DNA of 46,111 nt. Origin: an uncultured Bacteroidaceae bacterium. Its GTDB lineage: Bacteria > Bacteroidota > Bacteroidia > Bacteroidales > Bacteroidaceae. The stretch lies in the NCBI GenBank assembly GCA_905235305.1, contig CAJOLC010000014.1, forward strand, positions 1 through 46,111, written 5' to 3'. Shown here one piece after another: positions 15,663-24,656 of the stretch (positions within the stretch are counted from its first letter, which is position 1; the number at the start of each line of letters is the position of its first letter). The notes below the pieces were generated by a model. That model worked only from the letters and a program-made list of their open reading frames with translations, was not told the DNA's origin and made no database searches. The position numbers and the translations under genes are program-made.

Positions 15663-15746
15663 ATGGGTTGCTTGCACATACATGTACATTCAATTGAACA
15701 TACATGTATATTCAATTGCACATACATGTATGTTCAAAGAACCCAT
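15663..15746. repeat. 22-bp palindrome array, copy B
   Basis: ATGGGTTGCTTG at the left and CAAAGAACCCAT at the right form imperfect 12-bp terminal inverted repeats (10 of 12 match). The distance from GGGTT to AACCC is 80 bp. Inside are three blocks close to the palindrome CACATACATGTATGTG, separated by CAATTG with a strict 22-bp period. It starts 70 bases after the symporter stop codon. Confidence 0.88.
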
Positions 15747-15798
15747 TATGCTGCATCGGTCAAAAGGGATGTCTTCGAGGTGCAAATCAACGCGGAAG

Positions 15799-15833
15799 AG
15801 TCCTCAGTCCATAGTCCTTAGTTATGAGTTGAG
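15799..15833. repeat. Five 7-bp tandem repeats (AGTCCTT type)
   Basis: The heptads are AGTCCTC, AGTCCAT, AGTCCTT, AGTTATG and AGTTGAG. They lie between palindrome array B and the promoter of the next gene. Confidence 0.75.
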
Positions 15834-15924
15834 GGACTGCGACTTTCTCGCTTCAAGCAGATAATTCTTCAACCTTCACCCATTTTATCGGGCTAAAGAT
15901 TCTTCTTTCTTCACTTTTTTTCGT

Positions 15925-15932
15925 ACCTTTGC
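15925..15932 (+). promoter_or_regulatory. Bacteroidota -7 promoter element for the GT2-SpoIID gene
   Basis: TACCTTTG lies 30 bases before the ATG at 15963, preceded by a T/C-rich stretch with no exact TTTG at -33. Confidence 0.7.
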
Positions 15933-15936
15933 AAGG

Positions 15937-15964
15937 TAAATCATAAATTGTAAATAGTCAAAAT
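15937..15964. repeat. 7-bp repeats forming the 5' leader of the GT2-SpoIID gene
   Basis: GTAAATC, ATAAATT, GTAAATA and GTCAAAA run into the ATG at 15963. They occupy almost the whole leader between the promoter and the start codon, where Bacteroidota usually have A-rich translation signals. Confidence 0.7.
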
Positions 15965-18900
15965 GGTTAATTGCATTGACTGCTTCATCCCTTGCGGGAG
16001 CGACGATCAGGTCAGGGAAACCCTTGAAGGCTTGCAGGCCGAGCCCGAAGTGCAGAGCATCAACTTCCTGCCGGCAGAAGGCCCGGGCAACACCCGCACC
16101 ATCAAGCGTATTGCCGAGACCGCCACGGCGCCCTATACATTATTATATTGTAAGTACGACACCCTCAGGCTCGGATATCATGCCCTGACACGACTGCTCA
16201 CCATCGCCCAGGACAGTCAGGCCCTGATGGTATACAGCGACCACTACAGCCTTTCGCCCGACGGAGAACGCCATGCTATGCCTCTTATCGACTATCAACT
16301 CGGCTCCGTCCGCGACGACTTCCAGATGGGCTCCGTCCTCCTCTTCCGTACGGATGTGCTGAAAGAGTATGTCGCTCAGGAGAACCTGCATAACTATCAG
16401 TACGCTGCCCTCTATGACCTCCGCCTCTTTATCAGCCGCAAGCAGCTGCCCCTGCACGTCGACGAGTTCCTCTATACTGAAGTGGAGCGCGACACAAGGC
16501 TGAGCGGAGAGAAACAATTCGACTATGTTGACCCGCGCAACCGTGCCCGTCAGGTAGAGATGGAACGTGCCTGCACTCGACATCTGCGCCTGCTGAACGC
16601 CTACCTGCACGGCGACGAATACGACGAAGTGAACCTCTCGGAGGGAACATTTGCAGTGGAAGCATCCGTCGTCATACCTGTCCGCAACCGCGAACGCACC
16701 ATCCGCGACGCCATTCGCAGTGTCTTGGAGCAGGAGACAACGTTCCCCTTCAACCTCATCGTCGTGGACAACGGCTCGACGGACGGCACGACGGAAGCCA
16801 TCGACGAGTTCTCCGCCGACCCACGCGTGCTGCACCTCATCCCCGAGCGCAACGACCTGGGCATCGGCGGATGCTGGAACATGGCGGTGCATCATCCTTT
16901 GGTGGGACGCTTCGTCGTGCAGCTCGACAGCGACGACCTCTACTCCTCGCCCCAGACCTTGCAGCGAATGGTGGATGCATTCTATGCTGAAGGTGCTGCG
17001 ATGGTCATCGGGTCGTACCGTATGTGCGACTTCCAACTGAACACGCTCCCGCCGGGACTTATCGACCATCGCGAGTGGACGCAGCAGAACGGCCGCAACA
17101 ATGCGCTCCGCATCAATGGTCTTGGAGCGCCTCGCGCCTTCTTCACGCCCATCCTCCGCGAGCTTCAGATTCCCAACACCAGCTATGGCGAGGACTATGC
17201 CCTTGGTCTCATGATAAGCCGCCGCTACAGAATCGGGCGCATTTATGACGAGGTGTATCTCTGCCGACGCTGGGAAGGCAACAGCGACGCCGCACTGAGT
17301 CAAGAGAAAATCAACAGGAACAATACCTACAAGGACCATCTCCGAACCCTCGAAATCAAGGCGCGCCAGCAGCTCAACCTGCTCTGGCAGCATCAGGTGA
17401 CTGGCGAAGAGGTGGAAGCCTTCTTCAGGAAGGAGCTGGAGGAATGGCAGGAAGCAGCCGACCGTTACAAGGCTCTGGAGGAGAGTGTGCAGACGAAGGA
17501 ACTTGCCATTGGCGAAATGACGCTTGCTGCCCAATGGAACCCGGCACGAATTGTCAGCACAGGAGCCTCTATCGACAAGAGAAGCATCAGCGAGCGACCT
17601 TGCTTCCTCTGCGACAAGAACCGTCCGCCAGAGCAGCACAAGCTGATGACGGAGAAGCACTATCAAGTCCTCGTCAATCCCTACCCCATTCTTCCCCAGC
17701 ACTTCACCATCCCGATGCGCCGCCACACACCACAGAGCATTTACAGCAGCTTTGGTACTCTGCGGCGCATGGCCTGGTCAATGCCGCATCATATTGTCTT
17801 CTACAACGGTCCTCTTTGCGGCGCATCATGTCCCGACCATATGCATCTGCAGGCAGGAAGCCGCGGCATCGTCCCTTTGGAACGCGACTGGACAATGTAC
17901 GAGAAAAGGCTTCGCAAGCTCTATCCCCTGACGGGCGAGCAGATGGCTTCTATGGAAGAGGCAGGCAACATAGGCAATCGTCCGGGACTTTATCTCTTGG
18001 AGGGTTATGCTTGCCCTGTCTTTGTCATTCGCAGCCTTCCTGCCGAAAGCGACAGCCTGCTGTGCCAGCGTGTCTATAAAGCACTGCCCGTGATAGGCGA
18101 CGAGGCAGAACCGCGCTTAAACATCGTCTGCTGGCGAGAGAAAGGAACCGCAAGCCGGCCCGATGAAATCGTGACGCTCATCTTCCCTCGCAGCAAACAC
18201 CGTCCCGATTGCTATTATGCTGAAGGTAAAGACCAACTCTTGATAAGCCCAGGAGCGCTTGACATGTGCGGCCTCTTCATCACGCCTCGCAGGCAAGACT
18301 TCGAGTCGCTGACGGCCGAGAAAGCTGCCGGCATCCTCAAGGAAGTGACGCTAAGCGAGGAAGAACTCAAGCCCATCATCATACAACTTACAGACAAGGA
18401 AGACGAGGCAACCGCAGAAGCCGAAGAGAAGAAGGACATTGTGCCTGCCATCAATCAGGTTGTATCAGTCGGCATCATGAAGGACACAGCCATCCGCTTC
18501 TGCATGAACAACGTCTACACTGCCAAGGGCAATGAGGTTGTTGGCGAACAAATGGCAGAATATACCGAGGGTGGCATCCGCTGGAAGGACAATGTCTATC
18601 AGGAGCTGACCTTCCGTCCTCAGGAAGATATGGCGTCGTTCACCCTTCATGGAGTCACCATCGGGCAGAAGTTCCACTGGGAACGACAGGAATCCCAGAC
18701 GTTCAACGGCATCCTCAAGCTTGTAGTTGACGAGGACAAAATTGTGGCAATCAACATCCTTCCGGTCGAAGATTACCTGACAAGCGTCATAAGCAGCGAG
18801 ATGAAGAGTAGTAGTTCGCTCGAGTTCCTGAAGGCATCTGCAGTCATCAGCCGCAGCTGGCTCTACGCCCAGATGCAACGTCGTCAGGAAAGAGCCGGGC

Positions 18901-19682
18901 AACCGGCACCGTTCTTCACGTTCGTCAAGGGCGAAGGCGAAAGCATTCGTTGGTACGACAGGGAGGATCACACCATCTTCGACGTCTGCGCCGACGACCA
19001 TTGCCAACGCTATCAAGGCATCACGAGGGCAAGCAATCCGCAGGTTGCGGAAGCCGTGAATGCCACGCGAGGGCAGGTTCTGATGTTCGACGGAAAGGTT
19101 TGCGACACACGCTTCGGCAAGTGTTGTGGCGGACAGACCAACGAGTATCAGTATTGTTGGGAGAATATCGAAGTGCCTTACCTGCGTTCCGTCAAAGACC
19201 CCTACTGCAATACAAACGACACCCAGATACTTCGACAAGTCCTCAACGACTACGATCTGGAGACGCACGACTTCTATGAATGGACGGAAGAACTCTCGCA
19301 GGAAGAGGTTCACGAACGCATCACGAGCCACCTTAAAATGGACTTGGGACCGATTCTCAACATAGAAATAGTGGAGAAGGGACCGGGCGGACACATCAGC
19401 AAACTGCGAATCGTGGGCAAAGACAAGGCTTTCATCATCGGCAAGGAACTTGAGATTCGCCGAATGCTCAGCACTTCCCACCTGAAGAGCAGCGCCTTTA
19501 CCGTCGAGACAAAGAACGTCAGGAATGGCATCCCTGGCCGATTCGTACTACACGGACGCGGTTGGGGACACGGCGTGGGCCTTTGCCAAATCGGTGCTGC
19601 CGTGATGGGAGAGCAAGGATTCAGCTATAAGCAAATCCTCAAGCACTACTACACGGACGTACAAATCAAGCGTCTCTCCTGA
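15963..19682 (+). CDS. Three-domain fusion: GT2 glycosyltransferase, DUF4922 (HIT/GalT-like) and SpoIID/LytB
   Basis: The 1239-residue protein joins three activities. From about residue 232 is a GT-A glycosyltransferase ([28 protein letters not shown], and the metal-binding QLDSDDLYS near 322). A DUF4922-type region follows, with CFLCDKNRP (about 548) and HMHLQAG (about 627), the HxHxQ signature of GalT/Ap4A-phosphorylase-like nucleotidyl enzymes. From about 890 is a SpoIID/LytB domain ([41 protein letters not shown]); characterised SpoIID cuts peptidoglycan glycan strands. I recall this fusion in other Bacteroidales. The N-terminus ([12 protein letters not shown]) has no signal peptide or membrane segment, which is odd for a wall-acting domain. 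The ATP-grasp-like gene follows after 3 bases. Confidence 0.85.
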   Translation: MVNCIDCFIPCGSDDQVRETLEGLQAEPEVQSINFLPAEGPGNTRTIKRIAETATAPYTLLYCKYDTLRLGYHALTRLLTIAQDSQALMVYSDHYSLSPDGERHAMPLIDYQLGSVRDDFQMGSVLLFRTDVLKEYVAQENLHNYQYAALYDLRLFISRKQLPLHVDEFLYTEVERDTRLSGEKQFDYVDPRNRARQVEMERACTRHLRLLNAYLHGDEYDEVNLSEGTFAVEASVVIPVRNRERTIRDAIRSVLEQETTFPFNLIVVDNGSTDGTTEAIDEFSADPRVLHLIPERNDLGIGGCWNMAVHHPLVGRFVVQLDSDDLYSSPQTLQRMVDAFYAEGAAMVIGSYRMCDFQLNTLPPGLIDHREWTQQNGRNNALRINGLGAPRAFFTPILRELQIPNTSYGEDYALGLMISRRYRIGRIYDEVYLCRRWEGNSDAALSQEKINRNNTYKDHLRTLEIKARQQLNLLWQHQVTGEEVEAFFRKELEEWQEAADRYKALEESVQTKELAIGEMTLAAQWNPARIVSTGASIDKRSISERPCFLCDKNRPPEQHKLMTEKHYQVLVNPYPILPQHFTIPMRRHTPQSIYSSFGTLRRMAWSMPHHIVFYNGPLCGASCPDHMHLQAGSRGIVPLERDWTMYEKRLRKLYPLTGEQMASMEEAGNIGNRPGLYLLEGYACPVFVIRSLPAESDSLLCQRVYKALPVIGDEAEPRLNIVCWREKGTASRPDEIVTLIFPRSKHRPDCYYAEGKDQLLISPGALDMCGLFITPRRQDFESLTAEKAAGILKEVTLSEEELKPIIIQLTDKEDEATAEAEEKKDIVPAINQVVSVGIMKDTAIRFCMNNVYTAKGNEVVGEQMAEYTEGGIRWKDNVYQELTFRPQEDMASFTLHGVTIGQKFHWERQESQTFNGILKLVVDEDKIVAINILPVEDYLTSVISSEMKSSSSLEFLKASAVISRSWLYAQMQRRQERAGQPAPFFTFVKGEGESIRWYDREDHTIFDVCADDHCQRYQGITRASNPQVAEAVNATRGQVLMFDGKVCDTRFGKCCGGQTNEYQYCWENIEVPYLRSVKDPYCNTNDTQILRQVLNDYDLETHDFYEWTEELSQEEVHERITSHLKMDLGPILNIEIVEKGPGGHISKLRIVGKDKAFIIGKELEIRRMLSTSHLKSSAFTVETKNVRNGIPGRFVLHGRGWGHGVGLCQIGAAVMGEQGFSYKQILKHYYTDVQIKRLS

Positions 19683-19685
19683 ATC

Positions 19686-20645
19686 ATGACGCTCTACATC
19701 TTCAATCCAGAGAACGATATGGCCCTTGCCGACGGGCATCCGGGCTACACGCCACCTGTTCAGATTCAGCAGATGAGGCGCGAACTCTGGTGGCTTCCGC
19801 AGTGGTGGGCGGAGGACGAGGACATTGTGTGGAACGGCGAGGACAGATTGACATTGTCGGACAACACGAAGGTCCTGCCGTGGGGATGGAGTCCGGCGCT
19901 CTGCCATCAACTCAAACAAGCAGGAGTTCAAGAGTCGCTTTTGCCTTCTCAAAAGGAGTTGGAGCAAATCAGACAACTTTCCCACAGACAAACTGCCGTA
20001 TTGCTCTTGCAGGAGCTTCGCGACGAATTACCTCTCGATGGACATCTGGCAGGCAATTCTGTACTTTGTCGAAGCATCGAGGAGGCTAAGGAAACTGTAA
20101 ACGAGTACGGCGAGGCTTTGCTTAAATCGCCGTGGAGCAGCAGCGGGAGGGGCTTGATGAAGACGGACAATCCACAATGGAAGCCCTGGGCAAGGCGCAT
20201 TCTGAAGGCTCAGGGAAGCGTTGTCGTGGAGCAGTTCCTGCATAAGGTGAGCGACTTCGCCCTTGAGTTCTGGCTCGATGGAAAGGGCGGCGTTGAGTAT
20301 CGAGGCTTGTCTCTTTTCTACACCAACGAGCGAGGGGCGTACCTGGGGAACTGGGTGGCGCCCGAAGAACAGAAGCTCGCTTGGCTGGCTCGGTACATTC
20401 CTTTGCAATACCTCCAGGCTATACGGGCTTGGTGGACAGCACGCCTGAGCCGTTTCGACTACGTTGGTCCGGTCGGCATCGACATGATGTTGGCCCAGGA
20501 AGGCATCTGCCTCTGCATCGAAGTCAATTGGCGTTGGACGATGGGGCTCGTTTCCTGCCTCGTGGCAGAACAGGGGCGCTACGGACGCATGGTGGTGGAA
20601 TACATCTACGGGCACTATTCTGCCGAAGTCGAAGCCTTTAGCTAA
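19686..20645 (+). CDS. ATP-grasp-like protein of unknown function
   Basis: This 319-residue cytoplasmic protein starts MTLYIFNPENDMALADG. It has features of an ATP-grasp ligase: a KSPWSSSGRG segment like the flexible ATP loop, VVVEQFLHKVSDFALEFW like the adenine-binding strand, and GIDMML...CIEVNWRWTMG, where the Glu-x-Asn fits the Mg-binding end. A specific substrate is not known. It is 3 bases after the GT2-DUF4922-SpoIID fusion and surely co-transcribed, so the two probably act on the same, perhaps sugar- or peptide-containing, substrate; that is inference. Confidence 0.65.
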   Translation: MTLYIFNPENDMALADGHPGYTPPVQIQQMRRELWWLPQWWAEDEDIVWNGEDRLTLSDNTKVLPWGWSPALCHQLKQAGVQESLLPSQKELEQIRQLSHRQTAVLLLQELRDELPLDGHLAGNSVLCRSIEEAKETVNEYGEALLKSPWSSSGRGLMKTDNPQWKPWARRILKAQGSVVVEQFLHKVSDFALEFWLDGKGGVEYRGLSLFYTNERGAYLGNWVAPEEQKLAWLARYIPLQYLQAIRAWWTARLSRFDYVGPVGIDMMLAQEGICLCIEVNWRWTMGLVSCLVAEQGRYGRMVVEYIYGHYSAEVEAFS

Positions 20646-21176
20646 CACCAACATCGCGTTTGACATTTTGTCAGCATTTAGCCAATTCTGCTTACACTCG
20701 CATTTTTGACAAACGCTCCAGAAACGCCGAAAATGGTCTCAGACATGGTTAAGGTCGTTTTTTCAAAGAAATGCGCTTAAATCGAACCTATGCTGAGAAT
20801 CAGGATGTTACATAATGGCCCGAGAAATGAAGAATGCCAAATTGACAACTGCACCTTACAAAATCGACCATTTCACCGTGTTTTTGCACACTTTTTTACC
20901 TGATTCTTCTGTAAAAGCAACGTAGTTAAAATTCAAACGAAACGTATTGAGTTGATCAACTTAACGTAATGCGTTGACGAACATGGCATATTGCATTTGC
21001 AAATTCATCGTGTTTCGTGCCCTTTTTCTCCCTTTTAAGGAATGTGCAATAATAGCATAAAGTAAGGAAAACAGCATATTTCACGACAATTTGTCAAACT
21101 CATGATTTGCCGACAAAAAGTATCGCTGTTACTCTTATTCCTTGCCGAGGTGTTGCAAATCCAAGGGAACGGACAA
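20646..21176. other. AT-rich non-coding island
   Basis: About 530 bases with no gene supported. TGACATTTTGTCA (near 20661) and GACAATTTGTC (near 21086) are short palindromes, and AACTTAACG/CGTTGACGA-type words recur. TTCTGCTTACA and GCTTAAATCG are shared with the island at 4.86-5.39 kb. An unannotated RNA cannot be excluded. Confidence 0.4.
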
Positions 21177-21211
21177 AACTTTGAACCTCGAACTTTGAAC
21201 TTTGAACTATT
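21177..21211. repeat. Five 7-bp tandem repeats (AACTTTG type) in the pyrE promoter
   Basis: AACTTTG, AACCTCG, AACTTTG, AACTTTG and AACTATT lie in exact 7-bp register. One repeat supplies the -33 TTTG of the promoter at 21194-21224. Confidence 0.8.
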
Positions 21212-21224
21212 TTGCGTACCTTTG
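21194..21224 (+). promoter_or_regulatory. Promoter of the pyrE-argH operon
   Basis: TTTG (21194-21197), a 19-bp spacer and TACCTTTG (21217-21224). The leader to pyrE is about 140 bases and contains CCTCTT/AAGAGG arms (near 21289 and 21318) that could form a hairpin. No known pyrimidine riboswitch is recognised. Confidence 0.8.
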
Positions 21225-21369
21225 CAGCGCGTAAATTAAATAAACCGGCCATATCATCCACTTCCCGGGCTATACGTACATACGCAGCCTCTTTGGTCGC
21301 GTCTGGCCTCACAGGCAAGAGGTTGAGCCAAGGATAACAGGAGACAAATAACATAAAACAGACAGAATA

Positions 21370-22005
21370 ATGAACAACGTTGAATCGATCTTTGCAGCCA
21401 AGCTGCTCGAGGTGAAAGCCATCAAGTTACAACCCAGCAATCCCTTCACATGGGCAAGCGGCTGGAAGAGTCCCTTCTATTGCGACAACCGCAAGACCCT
21501 TTCCTTCCCCGACCTGCGAACTTTCGTTAAGGTGGAGCTTACGCGACTCATCATGGAACAGTTCCCCGAGGCTGAAGGCGTGGCAGGCGTTGCCACGGGT
21601 GCCATCGCTCAAGGTGCTTTAGTGGCAGACGCACTCTCTCTTCCCTTTGCCTACGTCCGCAGCAAGCCAAAGGACCATGGCATGGCGAACCTCATCGAGG
21701 GCGAACTCAGCAAGGGTATGAAGGTCGTAGTGGTAGAAGACCTTATCAGCACAGGCGGCAGCAGCCTTAAAGCCGTCGAGGCGCTTAGAGAGGCAGGCTG
21801 TGAAGTAGTGGGCATGGTGGCATCCTACACCTACGGCTTCCCCGTGGCAGAAGAGGCTTTCAAGGCAGCTGGCGTCAAGCTGCTCACCTTGACCAACTAC
21901 GAAGCCGTCGTGACAGAAGCACTCAAGACGGGTTACATAAAGGATGAAGAGGTAGCGACCCTTCACGAATGGCGCAAGGACCCAGCAAACTGGAACAACA
22001 AGTAA
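21370..22005 (+). CDS. pyrE: Orotate phosphoribosyltransferase
   Basis: PyrE joins orotate to PRPP to give orotidine 5'-phosphate in pyrimidine synthesis. The 211-residue protein has the substrate loop region WASGWKSPFYCDNRKTLS, GVATGAIAQGALVADALSLPFAYVRSKPKDHG with catalytic loop Lys/His, and the PRPP-binding motif VVVVEDLISTGGSS. It heads an operon with a SRPBCC protein and argH. The 18-base gap to the next gene contains two copies of AAGTAATTAC in tandem, the first including the stop codon. Confidence 0.97.
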   Translation: MNNVESIFAAKLLEVKAIKLQPSNPFTWASGWKSPFYCDNRKTLSFPDLRTFVKVELTRLIMEQFPEAEGVAGVATGAIAQGALVADALSLPFAYVRSKPKDHGMANLIEGELSKGMKVVVVEDLISTGGSSLKAVEALREAGCEVVGMVASYTYGFPVAEEAFKAAGVKLLTLTNYEAVVTEALKTGYIKDEEVATLHEWRKDPANWNNK

Positions 22006-22022
22006 TTACAAGTAATTACAAG

Positions 22023-22502
22023 ATGACTGAGTACAAAAGCGAAGTTAAGAAGATATACGCTCCCATCGGACGCGTATATGAACGTCTGTCGGACCTCAAC
22101 AACCTGGCCGTCATACAGCAAGGCCTCGACAATCCCGAGGCAATGGAGCGCATAAAGCAGCAGGCAGGCGACAAGGTTTCGCCAGAGCAATTGGAGCAAG
22201 TTGTCGATAAGCTGCGCTCGTTGCAGTTCGACGCAGATTCCATCTCAGGCCAGACACCCGTTGGCACAGCCACGTTGCGCATCATAGAGCGCGAGCCTGA
22301 GAAGACCATCAAATTCGCCGCCGAAGGGATACCTATAGCAGCAAACATGTGGATTCAGCTACTTCCGCAAAGCGAGAATGAGTGTGCCATGCGTCTTACA
22401 GTCAAGGCCGACCTGAACTTCTTCATCCGTCAAATGGTTGGCAAGAAGCTTGAGCAAGGCGTCAATGGCTTGGCACAAATGTTAGCAAGTATACCATATT
22501 AA
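22023..22502 (+). CDS. SRPBCC family protein
   Basis: The 159-residue soluble protein fits the START/SRPBCC helix-grip fold: it opens with EYKSEVKKIYAPIGRVYERLSDLNNL (strand then helix), has the central strands TATLRIIEREPEKTIKFAAE and NMWIQLLPQ, and ends in a long helix (NFFIRQMVGKKLEQGVNGLAQML). Such domains bind hydrophobic ligands; no ligand can be assigned. The start at 22023 was chosen because upstream codons overlap pyrE. Its place between pyrE and argH is, as far as I recall, conserved in Bacteroidales, but the reason is unknown. Confidence 0.75.
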   Translation: MTEYKSEVKKIYAPIGRVYERLSDLNNLAVIQQGLDNPEAMERIKQQAGDKVSPEQLEQVVDKLRSLQFDADSISGQTPVGTATLRIIEREPEKTIKFAAEGIPIAANMWIQLLPQSENECAMRLTVKADLNFFIRQMVGKKLEQGVNGLAQMLASIPY

Positions 22503-22512
22503 TACACTCACA

Positions 22513-23853
22513 ATGGCAAAGCTTTGGGACAAAGGATATGAAGTGACGGCGGAAATAGAGAGATTCACCGTTGGTCGCGACCGAGAGATGGACATGTACC
22601 TGGCTGAGGCAGACGTTCTCGGCTCAATGGCACACATCACGATGCTTGAGAGCATTGGTCTCCTCGCTAATGACGAACTGCAGAGCCTGCTGAAGGAACT
22701 GCGCAGCATCCTGAGAGATGTGCGAGCGGGGAAGTTCATCATAGAGGAAGGAATAGAGGACGTCCACTCGCAAGTCGAGCTGATGCTGACGCGCCGACTG
22801 GGTGACGTGGGCAAGAAAATACACTCAGGCCGCAGCCGCAACGACCAGGTGCTGGTCGACCTCAAGCTCTTCATCCGCAAGCAGCTGCGCCTCGTGGCCG
22901 AGGACGTCAGGAGTCTCTTCACGGAGCTACAGCGACAGAGCGAACGTTACAAGGACGTCCTGATGCCCGGCTATACGCATCTGCAGGTGGCTATGCCCAG
23001 CAGCTTCGGTCTTTGGCTTGGCGCTTATGCCGAGAGCCTTGCAGATGACTTAGTCTTTCTCGAGGCAGCCTACCGCATCACCAACCGCAATCCGCTTGGC
23101 TCGGCTGCAGGTTATGGGTCGTCGTTCCCCTTGAACAGGACGATGACGACACAGCTGCTGGGCTTTGATTCCCTGGATTATAACGTCGTCTATGCACAGA
23201 TGGGACGCGGCAAGACGGAGCGGAACGTGGCCTTCGCCTTGGCTGGAATAGCCGGCACAGTCAGCAAGCTTGCCTTCGATGCCTGCCTCTTCAACAGCCA
23301 GAACTTCAGTTTCATCAAGCTTCCTAAGGAATGCACCACCGGCTCCAGCATAATGCCTCACAAGAAGAACCCTGATGTCTTCGAGTTGACTCGCGCCAAG
23401 TGCAACAAGCTTCAAGCTCTGCCCCAGCAGGTTACGCTCATTATGAACAACCTTCCCAGCGGCTACTTCCGCGACCTTCAAATCATCAAGGAAGTCTTCC
23501 TGCCTGCCTTCGAGGAGCTGAGAGACTGCCTGCAGATGGCGACATACATCATTGCACGACTCGAGGTGAACAGTCAAATCCTGGACGACCCACGCTACGA
23601 CCTGATGTTCTCCGTGGAGGAAGTGAACCGCCTGGCTGCCGAAGGGATGCCTTTCCGCGATGCTTACAAGAAGGTAGGGTTGGATATCGAGGCCGGGAAC
23701 TTCGTGCCGAAGAAGGAAGTCCACCATACGCACGAAGGCAGCATCGGCAATCTATGCACCGAGGAGATTGCCGCCCTGTTCGAACAAACATGGAACAACT
23801 TCCACTTCGAGAAGGCAGAAGAAGCGGAGAAAAAGCTCTCGAACGATGAATAA
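22513..23853 (+). CDS. argH: Argininosuccinate lyase
   Basis: ArgH splits argininosuccinate into arginine and fumarate, the last step of arginine synthesis. The 446-residue protein has the superfamily signature GSSIMPHKKNPD (from residue 277), HSGRSRNDQV near residue 98 and MPGYTHLQVAMPSSFG (residues near 153). The N-terminus MAKLWDKGYEV is typical. It lies 10 bases after the SRPBCC gene and overlaps the next gene by 8 bases. Confidence 0.97.
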   Translation: MAKLWDKGYEVTAEIERFTVGRDREMDMYLAEADVLGSMAHITMLESIGLLANDELQSLLKELRSILRDVRAGKFIIEEGIEDVHSQVELMLTRRLGDVGKKIHSGRSRNDQVLVDLKLFIRKQLRLVAEDVRSLFTELQRQSERYKDVLMPGYTHLQVAMPSSFGLWLGAYAESLADDLVFLEAAYRITNRNPLGSAAGYGSSFPLNRTMTTQLLGFDSLDYNVVYAQMGRGKTERNVAFALAGIAGTVSKLAFDACLFNSQNFSFIKLPKECTTGSSIMPHKKNPDVFELTRAKCNKLQALPQQVTLIMNNLPSGYFRDLQIIKEVFLPAFEELRDCLQMATYIIARLEVNSQILDDPRYDLMFSVEEVNRLAAEGMPFRDAYKKVGLDIEAGNFVPKKEVHHTHEGSIGNLCTEEIAALFEQTWNNFHFEKAEEAEKKLSNDE

Positions 23854-24406
23854 ACACAGCATCCTGAAGGCCATCACATGTTGCCTGCTGACCGTTTCCT
23901 GCTTTTCCTGCTCCAACGATGAAGTGAACAACAAGTACAGCAACCTGCCGGCACGGCTGAGCATCACGAATGTCCAGCAGGCGCCCGTCCTATTTACCTG
24001 CTGCGAGAGTATGGGCGAGTTCTGCACCGTCACCAGCGACGGGCAGCGACTCATCTTCACAGACGCCACCAATCACACGTCTCCCATCAACATCACGGCA
24101 ATAAGCGGCTACAGCGGCTTCTACCTCGGGCTGAGCGGCTTCATCGTCGGTCGCCTCACGATACCAGAGATGGGCGAAGACATCGCCCGCGTCGTCTGCT
24201 ACGACCGGGCATGTAGTAACTGCTACGAGAGCTACAACATCACAAAGCCCTTAGTGCTTCAGACCGGCGGCTATGCTAAGTGTAACAACTGCCAACGCAC
24301 CTATAACCTGAACGACATCGGCAATATCTCCGACGGCATTCAGGGGCGTCCGCTCTACCGCTACCGTGTCAGCTACGGCAACTACGCGCTTGTCATCAGC
24401 AACTGA
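23846..24406 (+). CDS. Cysteine-rich lipoprotein, possibly Rieske-like fold
   Basis: The 186-residue product starts MNKHSILKAITCCLLTVSCFSC, a lipoprotein signal with lipobox CFSC, so it is envelope-anchored. The mature region has a beta-rich middle (NITAISGYSGFYLGLSGFIVGR). Its C-terminal cysteine cluster, CYDRACSNC...GGYAKCNNCQRTYNL...DGIQGRPLYRYRV, has the spacing of a metal-binding knuckle and the closing DG...LYRYRV found in Rieske-type domains. The CxH pairs of a true [2Fe-2S] Rieske centre are missing, so metal type is uncertain. The start at 23846 overlaps the argH stop by 8 bases, suggesting coupled translation. Confidence 0.7.
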   Translation: MNKHSILKAITCCLLTVSCFSCSNDEVNNKYSNLPARLSITNVQQAPVLFTCCESMGEFCTVTSDGQRLIFTDATNHTSPINITAISGYSGFYLGLSGFIVGRLTIPEMGEDIARVVCYDRACSNCYESYNITKPLVLQTGGYAKCNNCQRTYNLNDIGNISDGIQGRPLYRYRVSYGNYALVISN

Positions 24407-24540
24407 ATGCGGCATCTCGACAAGTGAACACGACGGGGCGACACGACGCGGCGTAATGGGAAGGTCCACGCAACGTGCCTCGAGAGGTGTTGAAACGTAG
24501 TTCGTGGGGAGAGACAACGTAGTTTGTGACTTTTTAGCGA

Positions 24541-24614
24541 CCGCCGAAAGAGTTCACGGCGCCCGCCGAAAGAAACCGTAGCGTACGCCGAAAATGTTCA
24601 CGGCGGCCGCTACG
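24541..24614. repeat. Tandem GC-rich hairpins between convergent genes
   Basis: CGCCG...CGGCG hairpins are repeated: one around AAAGAGTTCA (24543-24561) and one around AAAATGTTCA (24586-24605). The second is extended by CGTAGCG (24577-24583) and CGCTACG (24608-24614) into a 7+5 bp stem with a 2x2 internal loop. The genes on both sides end here, so it may end transcription from both directions, although T runs are lacking. Confidence 0.7.
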
Positions 24615-24656
24615 AACCTAATTTCATACAGAAGCGGCCAATGCCGCTGCACATTC

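Noticed and set aside
15485..15864. Small frames in arrays B and C sharing residues such as NIHVYSIAHTC
   Set aside because: The shared peptide is the translation of the 22-bp repeats in arbitrary frames; 22 is not a multiple of 3 and no leader is present.
21225..21369. Riboswitch or attenuator in the pyrE leader
   Set aside because: A CCTCTT/AAGAGG pairing is possible, but no conserved riboswitch core or leader peptide is recognisable.
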